A DNA stretch of 64,000 bases from Exophiala sp. HKRS030. Taxonomy: Eukaryota > Ascomycota > Eurotiomycetes > Chaetothyriales > Herpotrichiellaceae. Below the pieces are notes generated by a model, which saw nothing but the letters and a program-made list of their open reading frames with translations, had not been told where the DNA came from and made no database searches. The stretch covers positions 2,170,001-2,234,000 of the forward strand of contig JAHWDD010000007.1 in the NCBI GenBank assembly GCA_023897205.1, in the 5' to 3' direction. Shown one piece after another: positions 10,697 through 22,538 of this stretch. How positions within the stretch are numbered: position 1 is the stretch's first letter; the number at the start of each line of letters is the position of its first letter. The position numbers and the translations under genes were made by a program.

Positions 10697-12742
10697 TCAA
10701 TAGTAACTCGTGCCACCGGCACCCAACCCACTCCTGGTGGCTCCGAGATCACTGCTGTACCTGCGCGCCCCGACAGGAATCACCCCACCGGGCCCAAGAC
10801 CGATGGGGCTGGCAACGCGGTGTAGACGCGGACCGTGGCGACCACCAGGCTCGAGATGCGTTTCCCGCGACGTCGTAGTGGACAGAAGCCTGGTGTCGGA
10901 AGCGGCATCGTCGTCGTCGTCCTCTACAAAAACATCCGAAAACGATCCGGTTATCGTAGACCTCCTTGACTGAGCAGCACTGGTCGGTGTGGCAGAAGCT
11001 CTCGCGACAGACCCATTCGCCGCCGATCGAATATTCGTGCCAAAGTCATCATCGCCATCGCCATCATTGACATCGTAACCATCAACATCTTCGTCGTCGT
11101 CGTCATCATCGTCATCGTCATCGTCCTGGGAACTGCTGAAACCTTCGAGCTCCACAAGCATCCAGATCGGCACCGAGCCTACCACGGCGACCAAGGCCAG
11201 CGTCCACCAGGGAACAACGACATATTCAATGTCGACGCCTATCGAGAACATGGCGCCCGAGAGTGCTGGACCCGCCGCCCTCCCGATGGCAGAGACGCTG
11301 GTGGCAACGCCATTCAGAGTGCCGAGGATCTTGAGACTCGCCGCACTGTTGGTAAGCAGGATTGTCGAGCATGGGAAAGCAAAAATGCCGGCGAATCCTT
11401 TGATCAGCATCAAGACCATCATTACCCCCTGTCTGGAAGAGTCACTCTGTAGAAGAGCAGTGAAAGGTACCGCCACATAGACCAACGGAAAGGTCAACGC
11501 ACAAGCCTTGAGACAATTTAGGACGCCATACTTCCTTGCGAATGGGGGGAAAACGAAGAACTGAATGAGCATGCCGAAGACGCCGTAGACGGTGAAAAGT
11601 AAGCCGATTCTGTTTGAATCAATGCCAAATCCGCCGGAGAACTTGAGGGGCGAATGTCGCCACGTCTCCCGCCTCGATTGTACGGGAAAATGCATGAAGA
11701 TGGGCAACAACTGGTCGAAAGCAACCGAATGCATGGCCAAGAGGGTGTAAACGACCAAGTTGATGTTGGATTGCCTCGAAAACACCTCCGACCACCCTGA
11801 ATGTTGCTTGGTAGGCCGAGCATCGTGCTTGGCAACCGGGGAGGACATTTCGCTCGAGATGCCGGGGAGAAAAGGATCTGCCTCGTCGTCGGTTGACCAC
11901 GCCCTTCGGTGCCGGTTGCGATCCCGAGAACATGGTTTGAGGAGACATTGGCCCAACACGAGTCCGTAGTCCTTGTGCGACTTTTTCTCTTCCAGAGTCT
12001 CGTGGAAGTACAAAAATCCAGCCGCGATGCCAAGTAGGAATAGCAGGCTAATGAGCAAATTTGGCAAAGCAAATGGATATTCCTTGAGGAACCTGATCTT
12101 CCCGAAGAGACGCGGATACCTCTCCGCAGGGTGGACCAGCGAACCACCAAAAGACGGACCGAATATGCTGCCAATGTTCCAGACCAACGGCATGATGCTG
12201 AATGCTCGAGGTTGCAACTCTTTCTGCGGAACCAGTTCTGCAACGGCAGTCCGTATTATGCCCACATTGCCGTTCGACAACCCTTGCAATGACCGTGCAA
12301 CGAAAGCCCAAGCCAAATTCTTAGAGAAGCCGAACAAGATACTCGAGAGCATTGTGCACGTCAGGGCGAGGAGGATGATGGGTTTCCGACCGAAACGATC
12401 CGATGCCCTTCCCCAGGCGATGCCTGTCAAGCATTGAGAAAGGGAGAAGATGGCAGATATGAGGCCGGCCCACCTGGCGACGTCGTCGTCTGGAACGTGG
12501 AAGGACTGTATCATCTCAGGCTGGACATTGGTTAGCGACGACCGAGAAGCACACAGAGGTTCTTCAATACTCACGATGTAGGGATAGACAGAGGTCATTG
12601 CCACTGGTTCCGCGAACCGACATACCGCAAGGATGAGCAGCTGCTGCTTGGGCAGCTGCAATGACTTTCTCGCATCCTTGACCATGGCTCTAGGACTTTT
12701 CGCTGCTGAGCCATGAGTCGGACTGACTGCGCTTGAGAGCAA
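10697..12742 (-). CDS. MFS transporter, DHA1-like (YCR023C/ZIF1-like), acidic C-tail
   Basis: Exon 1 is 12742-12575, intron 12521-12574, exon 2 12520-10697; 663 aa. The intron (GTGAGT...CAG) is 54 nt with no in-frame stop, so an unspliced reading also looks open. Splicing restores YIPEMIQSF, the usual sequence between TM1 and TM2, so I accept it. Twelve TM segments with the motif-A loop GRASDRFGRKP and ARSLQGLSNGN in TM4 fit drug:H+ antiporter-type MFS proteins of the yeast YCR023C and plant ZIF1 group. The long C-terminal tail has a run of eleven Asp followed by Ser/Arg-rich sequence, probably cytosolic and phosphorylated (inference). Substrate is unknown. Confidence 0.88.
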   Translation of the reverse strand: MLSSAVSPTHGSAAKSPRAMVKDARKSLQLPKQQLLILAVCRFAEPVAMTSVYPYIVSIEEPLCASRSSLTNVQPEMIQSFHVPDDDVARWAGLISAIFSLSQCLTGIAWGRASDRFGRKPIILLALTCTMLSSILFGFSKNLAWAFVARSLQGLSNGNVGIIRTAVAELVPQKELQPRAFSIMPLVWNIGSIFGPSFGGSLVHPAERYPRLFGKIRFLKEYPFALPNLLISLLFLLGIAAGFLYFHETLEEKKSHKDYGLVLGQCLLKPCSRDRNRHRRAWSTDDEADPFLPGISSEMSSPVAKHDARPTKQHSGWSEVFSRQSNINLVVYTLLAMHSVAFDQLLPIFMHFPVQSRRETWRHSPLKFSGGFGIDSNRIGLLFTVYGVFGMLIQFFVFPPFARKYGVLNCLKACALTFPLVYVAVPFTALLQSDSSRQGVMMVLMLIKGFAGIFAFPCSTILLTNSAASLKILGTLNGVATSVSAIGRAAGPALSGAMFSIGVDIEYVVVPWWTLALVAVVGSVPIWMLVELEGFSSSQDDDDDDDDDDDEDVDGYDVNDGDGDDDFGTNIRSAANGSVARASATPTSAAQSRRSTITGSFSDVFVEDDDDDAASDTRLLSTTTSRETHLEPGGRHGPRLHRVASPIGLGPGGVIPVGARRYSSDLGATRSGLGAGGTSYY

Positions 12743-13678
12743 AGGTGAAGTGTCCAGCGGCGAGGCTATACGATAGGAGGTGTTACGAGTCGAAGTGCAC
12801 TACGTAGTACATCTCTTCGACACCGCCATCACAAGGCGCAGTTTGGCCGGGTTCCACTGAATCTTTGTCAAGTGCAGTTGGAGTGGTTGGGGTTCGGAAT
12901 ACGGTACAGTGGGATTGTCGACCTAGTGACCATGGCTGCACCCTATGAGAAGCCGTGAGATTGTGATAAGTGGACGAGAGCGCGGCAAAGCGGCAGTGAT
13001 GGTGAGAAGGCAATTGCGGGGTTGTCCGGTAAAGGCAGCCTCGCACGTGATGTGTACGGTCAAGCAGGTAGACACGGGGTACAAATATAGATGAAAATGA
13101 AGCGCCCAACTTTCTTATATTGATGCTCAATATCATAATATTCTGAGACATAGACTATAAAGCGACGATACGCACGACGACGTCTTGATCTAGTAGCCCC
13201 CACATATGTGAATATACCTCTTGGTTGAATTAGGCTCGACTTTAGGCAACATGCACTCTCGAATCAGACGCAGGATGCCATCTCGCTCCATCAACGTATT
13301 AACTCCCACGAACATGCGAGGAATGTTCAAGAATGGCATGATACCAGTCTGAAGAACCTGGACTGGAATTTGAATCCAATCACACCGCCAGCCACACAAT
13401 CAATGAACCTATTCTCATTCGCTTCCCCCTCGTACTGGCACGATTTTGTCACTTTCCGGGTTAAGTCTCAATTAACCATGGGCGAGTAGTACTAGTATTC
13501 TGCTGCTTCGTTCTGGAACTCTGAAACTGCCCCGTTAGTTACGGTTTGTTCTCTCGGTTGCGCCAAGCCGTTGCTGCCTGCGCTTTTCTTGCATGTACTG
13601 ACTTGCCAATGCGTTGCTGTGTTACACTTAAAGAGCAGCAGCGCCTGAAAGATCTATGCATTCTGCCAATAGAATTAA
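12743..13678. other. intergenic, no gene seen
   Basis: Promoter of the MFS gene and flank of the adjacent pseudogene. Short frames only. Confidence 0.55.
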
Positions 13679-15360
13679 CCCCTGGAGAACACGACCTCTT
13701 CGACCTCGAAAATAAAGCGCCGACGAAGCTCTCATAGCTCTACAAAGAGCAACAAGATCGACTCTAGGGACGACGGACAGGACCATGAGAACGACCTACC
13801 AATGTCTGGTGAATCCGAAGGAGTCTCCGACGTGTATGACGTTTCGTCAGACATCAAGCTTGGACTTGAGGAGTGTCTTCAGTGCCTAACTGTCATTGTG
13901 GGCGTTTGTCACCAGGCACCGTATGGAAAAGGTAGTGAAACTGTCGTGGATACCGCGGTGAGGCGAACCTGGGAACTGAGCACCTGCCAGTCCGAGCTGA
14001 GGAATCCGGAATGGACCAGGGTCCTTGGAGAAGTCGTTAAAGGGGTTGCAGCCGACCTCGACGTGCCTAGAGGGGAAGTCAGGATTAAAGCGATACCATG
14101 TAAGATGCTGCTTTCCGAAAAAAATCAATGTTTAGAAAGCATCAAGAGTGAGTTAACCCTACAATTATTATGGAACTAGGTTATATATGACTGACGAACC
14201 ACACCGCTTAGCTCGGATAAAGAGTTAAGCATATTCAGAACTCTAGTTATCTATCTACTGTCAAAACATAAAGGTAATAAGATACATATCACACACAGAG
14301 GATAGACAAAGATTCTTCGCATAGGGAAGTCATCTAAGTTAAACTACATCTATCTTTGCTGGTTAGTTACCGTGCTCTTAAGCCCTGCCGCTCTTTACTG
14401 ATAACTAGTTAGGTATGCAGATGGTAAACACGAAATCATGAAAGTGAATGTAGGCCACCGATCAGTTCTGACTTACAATCTCATCAATGTTAATCCCCGA
14501 AACCCGGCAAGAGTGGCTACAAAATTTGATAAGGAAAAAAAGTAGCTGAGAAATATTTTGACACTCTGGAAAAACGAATGCCGGAAAACCACCACTAACT
14601 GTCCTAAGCTACTGGCATGCGTCCTCTAACATTTATACACCCAGCAGACTCTATGTTTATCTGGGTTAAAGGGAGGTGGCAGCATGATGGGATAGTGCCT
14701 TTCCGAATTGTATCAAAATCACGGCTTCTCATTATACCTAGTAATGCTTGAACATGAAATGGAGGGCTAGTGCGAGTACGAGGACACCGACGAAACTGCC
14801 TGGGAAGAGATGTACTGGAGGGCCCGTTATAATGAACAGCCTGACTATCACAATATCACTGAGGTGCAGGATGAATGGTTAGAATTACGACAAGTCTTTC
14901 ACTTCAACGGTAAGATACTGTTAGATAGAGTCCTGCTAGACTTGTTGCAAGTCATTCCAGAGATACCATTCGACGGTGCTCCTAGTAGAGAGCAGTTCTA
15001 AGGACCCACCGGGAATGAGGGCGTCAGTGCCACACATTTCCATCACCGATCAGTGAGTTTTTTCCCTATGTTTAAAAGCTGTCCTGTGTGAGAGGTGCTG
15101 AAAAGCAACAGGCAGTAGTTCTCGTTCCAGCGGAGTATGATATGGAATTTCACTTCGGCGCCCATAAAGAATCAGGAACGAGCATGAGTAACTAGCTGCA
15201 CCGACTGATCCAATCTTGCCATGGTACAGATGGGGACACTTGTTCAGATATGAACCTGGTGAAGGCTTGTCAACTTATCTCTCAAGGCACAAGAGAATGG
15301 TGGAAAGCGGAAAGACTTCAAAGACCTGACCCTCCACAGACTAGCTTTTTCGATCTCCTA
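13679..15360 (+). pseudogene. relic of the large fungal 2OG-Fe(II) oxygenase-like family
   Basis: Family-like pieces occur in order but in broken frames. First, 13679-14178 reads as a charged disordered leader, then APYGKGSETVVDT, RRTWELS, ELRNPEW and CKMLL, which is the conserved block ahead of the prolyl-hydroxylase-type domain. Where the iron-binding HxD stretch should follow, the frame instead gives unrelated residues and ends. A second piece at about 14780-15054 has an acidic stretch, the EIPFDGAPSREQF segment, a stop, and then GPTGNEGVSATHF. A third at about 15112-15180 gives AVVLVPAEYDMEF. These match, from memory of the family, its mid-protein order. Several stops and missing parts make a functional product unlikely. 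The core of the Fe(II) site is not recognisable. Confidence 0.75.
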
Positions 15361-16063
15361 CTAGGAAGATGATACGCAAGCCTTCTTTTGCACAATCGAA
15401 ACATTTGTTGCGAAGCATTAAGGTCAGCCATGCGGCAGCTGCCACAGCCTGAGACGACCCAAGTAATTAATTCACCGCTTTGGGTTCCCGGAACTACAGC
15501 ACGAGTAAGGTGACCCCTTAACTGACATTAACTTAAGGTGCTGATCTTCAAAGTCTCAACCATGCTATTCAGGAATTTGAGGAAAATGGATCAGAGGCTG
15601 CAGGCTCTGATCGGAATATACTCCGAGTACTGCAAGTTTGTCGATAAGTCCGAACCGGTCTTGAACGACATCTTAAAATGGGTGAAGGCCCAAGTGCAGG
15701 AGATGGATCTCGGCACTTTGACTTCCTGCTCGAGTACAATTGAGATTAATTTGAATCGCTTCCACTCCTGCAGTCTCTGATCCGAGCTATCAATCTCATA
15801 ATCTCCAAAGTTGCACTTCGTACAATCCTCAAGCGAGGCCATTCTCCTGCTCGGATCAGGCCGCATGTTCGCTACAAAAATCCCCCGCCATTTGCTCCGT
15901 GCCTATGACTAATACGCCATTAACCAACCGCCAAGCGCGGATTAGTCATTCAGATGCACTTCACGCCTTTTCCACGATTAGCGACCAGCTATGGTGTTGA
16001 TTCACCCTATCTTCAACATCATCTACAAAGGCGTCGAGTATCTCCTTACACTATCTGCTTAGG
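15361..16063. other. intergenic or further decayed sequence
   Basis: Contains an 80-codon open frame at 15538-15780 with coiled-coil-like composition but no recognisable domain. It may be the tail of the upstream pseudogene or chance; I do not call it a gene. Confidence 0.45.
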
Positions 16064-18223
16064 ATGATCCACTCACCTCTAACACTTGCGGGACGGAATG
16101 CAATTGGCCGAAGGTTCATCTCGCTACGAACACTAAGCACTTCGGCACTCGGCGTACCAGGAGCATGGAGCGAGACACGATATGGACGGATTTCAACAGC
16201 TGGAGATCGCTTCCTACGGCAACACGCCAAAACTCCAGCCTTGTCCAATTCACGGGGTTTCGGCTGCTCCGTGCCAAGGATGCAGGATCAAGTTTCCGAT
16301 CGGGACAGCGCTGGCACGTACAGTGAGGCAGATCACGAACATGCCGTCATCTCTACATTCGACCTTTTCTCGATCGGCATTGGCCCGTCATCTTCCCACA
16401 CAGTCGGACCTATGCGCGCCGGAGCTATCTTTGTCGACGATCTCGTCGAGGCCGGTCTTCTGCACAAGGTCTACAGGATACGCGTGTCTCTCTATGGCAG
16501 CTTAGCTTTGACCGGTGAGGGACATATGACACCGTCCGCCTTACTCCTCGGTCTTGAAAGTGCCGATGTCGAAACGGTTGATACTTCGTATGTCCCCAAA
16601 CGCTTTGAGGAGATAAAGTCTTCCAAAAAGCTGTTTCTAGGCCACGGCCTTCCGGGAAACAAGGGCAAAGAAGTCCCCTTCGACTATGAAAGAGACTTTG
16701 TGTGGAAGTGGGGGCAGAAGCTGCCCCTCCACAGCAATGGTATGCGTTTAACCGTGTATGATACCGAAGGGGACATCTTGGCGACAAACGATATGTTCAG
16801 CGTTGGCGGAGGATTTGTTGTTAACGGAGCGCTTTCAATTAGTCCCGCTTCTTCCCCAGACACGAACCACCATTCAGAGCTTGCTTTAGCCGAGACTGGA
16901 GATTCAGGTCACCACCCAGCTGATTTCGCGGAGAACATATACTACAAGGAGACTCACCGCGCAAACGCTGCCGGAGACCGGAGAACTGGTCCCGGGCTCA
17001 AAAGTCTTAATACCACCACTGAACAAACAGATAGTCTAGTCGAAGACACTGGCGGATCTTCTTCGGGCACCATGTCACCCGTGGTCAGTGGCATGGCAGA
17101 TACAAATGTCATATCCGACCGGGTCACCAAGCCTCACCAGCCTCCTTACCCTTTCAGCGATGCTGCTAGCCTCTTATACCTATGCCATAAACACCAATTA
17201 ACCATTGCTCAGCTTGTATTTGAGAATGAAAAGAGTTTTGGATACTCGGATGATGATGTCTACCAGAAATTGTTTCGGCTTTGGCATGTCATGGATAAAA
17301 GCATTCTCGAAGGTGTCCAAGCGCCGCGAGATTCAACTCTTCCAGGCTCACTGAAACTGCATCGGCGAGCGCCAGCACTCTATAGCCGCCTCACGAGAGG
17401 TCTATACCCTTCAAAGCAAGATAAAGTTGACGACCTGAAGAGCCTGGCACAGCCGTCATCAGAAACGTCCGAAACGCCATTGGTCAGCATACCAGACAAA
17501 GCAATAACTCAAGAGCAGGGCAGCTTCCGGCGGCGACAACCTCAGACCGTACACGGTTCTTTCGATCACCCAGTTGCCCCATCTCCTTCCCGTCGCACCA
17601 CCTTGGCTGCTATGGACTACCTGACTGTCTACGCCATTGCTGTCAACGAGACAAATGCGGCCGGCGGTAGAATCGTAACGGCTCCGACCAATGGCGCGGC
17701 TGGCATCATCCCTGCTGTATTGAAGTATGTAATTGAGTTTGTTAGCGATGATCCGGAGCGTGATGTTGCGACCTTTCTGTTGACTGCTGCTGCGATTGGC
17801 ATGCTTTACAAACGTGGTGCTACCATCTCCGCCGCTGAGGGAGGGTGCATGGCCGAAGTTGGTGTCGCTTGTTCGATGGCCGCCGGAGCGTTTGCGGCCT
17901 GCATGGGTGCTAGGCCGGAAACCATCGAACAGGCTGCTGAGATTGGCATTGAGCATAACCTTGGCCTGACCTGTGATCCTATTGGCGGTCTGGTCCAGGC
18001 TCCTTGCATAGAGCGAAATGCTCTGGGTGCGATCAAGGCGATTTCGAGCGCCAATCTTGCTCTTAGCGGCGACAGTGGCACGCAAAAGGTCAGACTTGAT
18101 GACGCCATTCGCGCCATGCGTCTGACTGCCAAGGGGATGAGAGACGAATTCAAGGAAACTAGTCTCAGTGGTTTGGCAACGAGTGTTCCACTCAAGATTC
18201 CCGTCAGCGTTCCAGAATGCTGA
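16064..18223 (+). CDS. L-serine ammonia-lyase, iron-sulfur (SdaA) type, probably mitochondrial
   Basis: Intronless, 719 aa. It deaminates L-serine to pyruvate and ammonia using a [4Fe-4S] cluster instead of PLP. The N-terminal 70 residues are Arg/Ser/Leu-rich with few acids, like a mitochondrial presequence (inference). The beta domain starts around [19 protein letters not shown] (S109-T113), the substrate-binding signature. The alpha domain carries [22 protein letters not shown] and [13 protein letters not shown]. Cluster ligands are C595, C637 and C648; their spacings of 42 and 11 equal those of the Legionella enzyme (C343, C385, C396). The protein ends in Cys (C719), matching the C-terminal fourth ligand there. 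It is about 260 residues longer than single-chain bacterial forms, from the presequence plus a Ser/Thr-rich insert at about 260-360 and another at about 430-510. The start is the first ATG giving the presequence. Confidence 0.92.
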   Translation: MIHSPLTLAGRNAIGRRFISLRTLSTSALGVPGAWSETRYGRISTAGDRFLRQHAKTPALSNSRGFGCSVPRMQDQVSDRDSAGTYSEADHEHAVISTFDLFSIGIGPSSSHTVGPMRAGAIFVDDLVEAGLLHKVYRIRVSLYGSLALTGEGHMTPSALLLGLESADVETVDTSYVPKRFEEIKSSKKLFLGHGLPGNKGKEVPFDYERDFVWKWGQKLPLHSNGMRLTVYDTEGDILATNDMFSVGGGFVVNGALSISPASSPDTNHHSELALAETGDSGHHPADFAENIYYKETHRANAAGDRRTGPGLKSLNTTTEQTDSLVEDTGGSSSGTMSPVVSGMADTNVISDRVTKPHQPPYPFSDAASLLYLCHKHQLTIAQLVFENEKSFGYSDDDVYQKLFRLWHVMDKSILEGVQAPRDSTLPGSLKLHRRAPALYSRLTRGLYPSKQDKVDDLKSLAQPSSETSETPLVSIPDKAITQEQGSFRRRQPQTVHGSFDHPVAPSPSRRTTLAAMDYLTVYAIAVNETNAAGGRIVTAPTNGAAGIIPAVLKYVIEFVSDDPERDVATFLLTAAAIGMLYKRGATISAAEGGCMAEVGVACSMAAGAFAACMGARPETIEQAAEIGIEHNLGLTCDPIGGLVQAPCIERNALGAIKAISSANLALSGDSGTQKVRLDDAIRAMRLTAKGMRDEFKETSLSGLATSVPLKIPVSVPEC

Positions 18224-18600
18224 ATGGATCAAAGAGGTATGCCCCTATGCGCAGCGTGCTTGCACGTTGCCATCTTCTTCGGCGAAATGGGTATCATCTA
18301 GTTGATTATTGCATCTTGGTACATGTTATCACGTTTCGCCACAGCATCTTTGAGTCTGCTTAGCACCGCTTTGTGCACTGAATTCTGCAAGCTATCACCG
18401 ACAGGCATACTCAAACAGGGCCGGAATCCCACTAGTATCACCCTCACCGCCTTCTTAGTATCCCGATGACTGTCCCGAATAGCACAATGAGCACTATTAG
18501 CGTCTACAAGAGCAAACCCTTGCATCAGATATCGGCCTTCGCGACACCAGCTTGAGAGCGAGAAGTGTTCAAGGCATTGCTTTCCACTAGCAATGGCCCG
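18224..18600. other. intergenic between convergent genes
   Basis: 3' flank of the serine dehydratase and of the minus-strand sugar transporter. Nothing else seen. Confidence 0.6.
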
Positions 18601-20375
18601 TCAAGCAATTCCAAGTTGCTCCAAGTGGACGCTCTTGTCATTCCTGGATTTCATGATCTCTTCCTCAGTCATTGTCGCTTCAATCTTCTCGGCGTTGGTT
18701 TGGGAAAGAGTGTAGTCACCAAACATCATAGAAATCTCCTCGAGTGACTTTTGGTTGGTCTACACAGGATCAGCATGATAGCAGCAGTCATGGTCATAAC
18801 TCACCTCTGGGAACAGCAGGAATATGACGATGGCCATCACCGTGCTTGCGCAGACGAAGACCAGAAAATACTTCCATCTGATGTGGGCGAATGCCGTCGG
18901 TGCGGCGACAAGGATGATGATAGATCCAAGGAACAGTCCTGCAACCGAGACCGCCATGCCTTTTGCTCGCACTGGGGTTGGAAAGATCTCGGACGGGTAA
19001 ACATATGATGTTGCGTCCAGAGTCGAAGCGAATCTAGAAATGTTAGTCATCCCGGGAAACTCGGTATGGAAATTTCTTACACAGCCACCTCCAGGAACAA
19101 GAAGAACACTGCAGCAACTGCCGATGAGTGTCCGGCTGTTTTCTGGTATCGTGCGACAGAGATGCACTCGCCAATGAGTGCGATGACGCAGCTGGTAAAG
19201 CCAAAAAGGAACAATGGCCTTCGGCCAAACTTGTCCAGTATAACTGTATTTATCATATTCCCAAAGACAACAACTGTAATCCACCCGCTCTGGATTAGGA
19301 GAGTGTCGGTTGTGCCAAACCCGAGACCTGCGTACAATGATGGACCATAGTTATTGATGACCTGGGTCCCCGCTGCTTGACACCCGAACAGCGTCAAGAA
19401 TCCAAGCAGTGTACGTTTGCGCAGTGAGGATTCGAGGATCAGGTCTTTGAACGCAACCGATTTGTGCTTCTCCTGCAGAATCTGCGCATGTAGTTGGTGA
19501 AACTCATGGTCAACGGCCGCATTACCCTCAGACTCGTGGGATGCGGAGTGCGCTCGGTGGAACATTCTGCGCGCTTCGTCGATTCGATCTTTCAAGAGCA
19601 CTGAAGACAGGCTTTGTTAGGAGTCACCCCAAAATTGAGTTCGGAGAACGTACACCATCGGGGAGACTCAGGCAACCACCATATGGTCAATGCCAGAATC
19701 AGTGGCGGAAGACATTGGATGGCAATGGGGATGCGCCATTGCGTGCCTGAAGCATTGACAAAGTAGAATCCAAAGCCGATCCAGCTGGCACTCGCATATC
19801 CAATGCCGATCATAATGCCTGTGGTCCCTACCACAAGACCTCGGATCTCAGCAGCCGCGATTTCTGCGAGGTAAACGGGCGTGAGAGTAATCAAAGCTCC
19901 TGAGAAAATGTCAACATGGCTTCTGGTATGAGTGCGTGCTTACTCACCAACACCCAATCCTGAAACAAGTCGCATCATGATGTACATGGCAATATCCACG
20001 CTCCCAGCTTGCAAGGCACCGCCCAGGATCGCAAACAAGGAGGCCACAAAGAGACCGATGCGTCTCCCATACTTGTCAGCAATGGAGATGCATGCCAGTG
20101 CACCGATGAGGCCCCCTGCTTGAAACACTCCATTAACGGCTCCCGTGAGCTGGTTGGCATTGGATCTCTTGTCGAGGTCGAAGTACTTGATGAAGGAGGG
20201 CTGGGCTAAGGTCGTTCCGATGATGCTTGATGCATAGGCATATGTCAAGCTGCCGAGAGTGACCAGAAAGACTCTCTACTGCGAAGTCAGCACGGCTTCC
20301 TTCATATGCTCTGAGATCGCTCCTTACGTATTGTGCTGCATGATGCTGACGGCTTCCGAGACGCTGCGTGGCCAT
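18601..20375 (-). CDS. MFS sugar transporter, 6 exons
   Basis: Exons: 20375-20328, 20275-19948, 19899-19654, 19600-19081, 19033-18805, 18759-18601. They sum to 1530 nt (509 aa) with all phases consistent. Landmarks in order: DKYGRRIGLF, RLVSGLGVGE (split by the intron after GVG), LAEIAAAEIRG, PESPRWLLLKDR, NNYGPSLYAGLG, DKFGRRPLFL and PSEIFPTPVRAKG. These place it in the sugar porter family (lactose-permease/hexose type). Exon 1 encodes only 16 residues; its downstream acceptor is CAGTAG followed by RVFLVTLGSLTYAYASS. It starts the minus-strand side of the metabolic block and converges on the serine dehydratase. Substrate not determinable. Confidence 0.9.
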
Positions 20376-20957
20376 TGTTCAGGAGATGAGCTGTCGCTGT
20401 CGGAATGATTCGAAGTCAATCGATCAAGAAGTGGACAAAGTTGGGCATCCGGCTCTCATATACAAGGATTGATCACGTCAGGCAATGAATCCCCGTGGGG
20501 TCGATCCTTTCCACCTTTCACAATGGCTGCTGAGGTAGTTCTATGGATCGGCGAATCTGGCTCAGCTAAATTCACCGAGCCTGCCACAACATGCCACAAT
20601 TTTGGCCAGCAAACACCGACCGCCGAGCTGACTGTATTGTTTAGCGGTACTGTCTGGCGGCTCTGACACTTACCGATCGCGACCACGACCACGCAAGCGG
20701 CTGTTCTGCATCAAGGGCGAGTCTTCCGGGGGCAACTGCCTTGACGTACTAGTCATTAAACCTGGGAAGTGACAAGCATTATTAGGTGAAACAGATTGGG
20801 GAATAATTTTAGACGCTGAGTTTCCATTCCCGTATTTTATACGGTTCACTTCCAGCAATTACTCGAAGAGCGAGTGCAATCTATAGTCCACTGCAGGAAG
20901 TGGCATGTCGAGTTTTCTTTACGCCCCTATGCTAGCCACCGCTTTGATCAGTTGACC
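20376..20957. other. intergenic
   Basis: Promoter of the sugar transporter and 3' flank of the SDR. No coding signal. Confidence 0.6.
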
Positions 20958-22049
20958 TCAGTGCCCCATGTTGTGACCAAAGCCGACTGCCACAGTCGCC
21001 CCGGCATCCACTGGTAGCACCACGCCTGTGATCCAGGATGCTTCGTCGCTGGCAAGAAATCTGATGGCACTCCCCACATGCCAACCTTTGGACAGATGTT
21101 AGATCATCCACACAGGGGAACAGATAGCAGATTCTCAAATGATTATATTACCTGTCCCTTCAGTACCCAAAAGACTTCGCTTCATTCTGCTCTCACGAAT
21201 CTGTCTGCTCATCCCACCCTCGACTCCCCCCACCATCGGTGTGTACACGGCTCCTTTTGTGTAGCAGTTGTGGTTAGTATTACCCCGTCGAGGAGATCAG
21301 AGGTGAGGGACAGACCAACCTGGGCAAACACAATTCACTCGAATGCCGCTTGGCCCATGGTGAGTCGCCATGGCGCGGGTCATGTTCACTATTGCACCTT
21401 TTGTCGTAGGGTACAGAATATCAGGAGAGCCTCCACGGATGCCGTTGACGCTTGCAATGTTAATGATGCTGCCTATTGCGGCGCCCCTCACTCTTCCGTC
21501 GTCTCCTCCACGGATTAACATCGCGGGGACTGCGAACTTGGTCATCAAGATCATGCTCGCCACATTGACCCGCATTGCGGTATCCCATTGGGACATGTCA
21601 ACCGTGACAGAATTTCCTTTGGAGCCGTGGATACCGACATTGTTCACTAGGATATCCAAACGACCAAAACGGTCGAGGGCGAGCTGAATGACCTCCTCAC
21701 AATCCGATTCCCTCGTGACGTCCGCGACACTTGCAATTCCGGCTCCACGCAACTTCAAATGTTTGATCAATTGCACGGTCCGCAGCGCAGATTCTCCATC
21801 TTTGTCGACACAAATAACATTTGCACCGGCTTCCGCGAGCATGATCGCACCGGCGCGGCCATTTCCAATGGAATAGCCGGATGAGCCCGCCCCAGTCACA
21901 ACAGCAACTTTCGAATCCAGTTGTCGTGTAGGTATACCTGCGAGAAACTCCTTTTCAAGGCCCGTAAGCGAAGGACCAGCATCGCGAGTATCGCCATTTG
22001 ACCCTTCTGTGGGTTGTAACGTTTCCGGCGTCATGGCTATTGTACTCAT
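20958..22049 (-). CDS. short-chain dehydrogenase/reductase (SDR-A), 3 exons
   Basis: Exons: 22049-21320, 21253-21152, 21085-20958; 960 nt, 319 aa. I start at the ATG at 22049 (MSTIAM); the frame open further upstream has no ATG. The Rossmann dinucleotide motif is an expanded variant, TGAGSSGYSIGNGRA (52-66), seen in some fungal SDRs, where extra residues sit between the glycines. NNVG (136-139), S200 and Y213-x3-K217 complete the classical catalytic set. The acidic D82 after the second strand suggests preference for NAD(H) (inference). The last exon ends in FGHNMGH. An oxidoreductase acting on an alcohol or ketone next to a lactonase-like hydrolase and an aldehyde dehydrogenase fits a degradative pathway. 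Confidence 0.9.
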
Positions 22050-22538
22050 GCTCGGAACATTGACTGTTGCTGGATTGTACCTCAAAGAAGTCTCGAAAAC
22101 CCAACACCTGGACTAGAGTGATAACCGACAGAGTAGCCCATCGTTATGGTAACAATACCCTACTCGTTTCTGGACAGAAAACTGACTGTGTGAGTGACGC
22201 GGCGAAATTATCACCTCCGAATTTCGCCGACTGGCCACATATTTCCAAGTTTACGAGCCTGACTTTCGGTGTTGCTGGAATCGCCGTGGACAAGCTCTCA
22301 GCCAGAGTATTCAGACCCCATTAGTTAGCTTCTCAACGACGATTACTATCCCAATTGCCATTTTATTCCGGATCACCAGCGGAGATGGGTAGCACCACAA
22401 CCCGTTGAAGTAAGTACATCTAAAGTACATCTGCTGTGAGTATTAATATAACTATTTAGTACAGGGAGGTCGATGCCTTTAGCCATATCTTGCACTTTCT
22501 GGAATGAACTCTGGTCAAAATTGCTATTCTGCATCGCA
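22050..22538. other. intergenic
   Basis: Promoter of SDR-A and 3' flank of the metallo-beta-lactamase-fold gene. Nothing else seen. Confidence 0.6.

Noticed and set aside
10951..11157. Met/Thr-rich frame opposite the Asp tract of the MFS tail
   Set aside because: Antisense or off-frame shadow of the GAC/GAT repeat encoding poly-Asp.
17459..18232. 257-codon minus-strand frame over the serine dehydratase
   Set aside because: Antisense shadow of the alpha domain.
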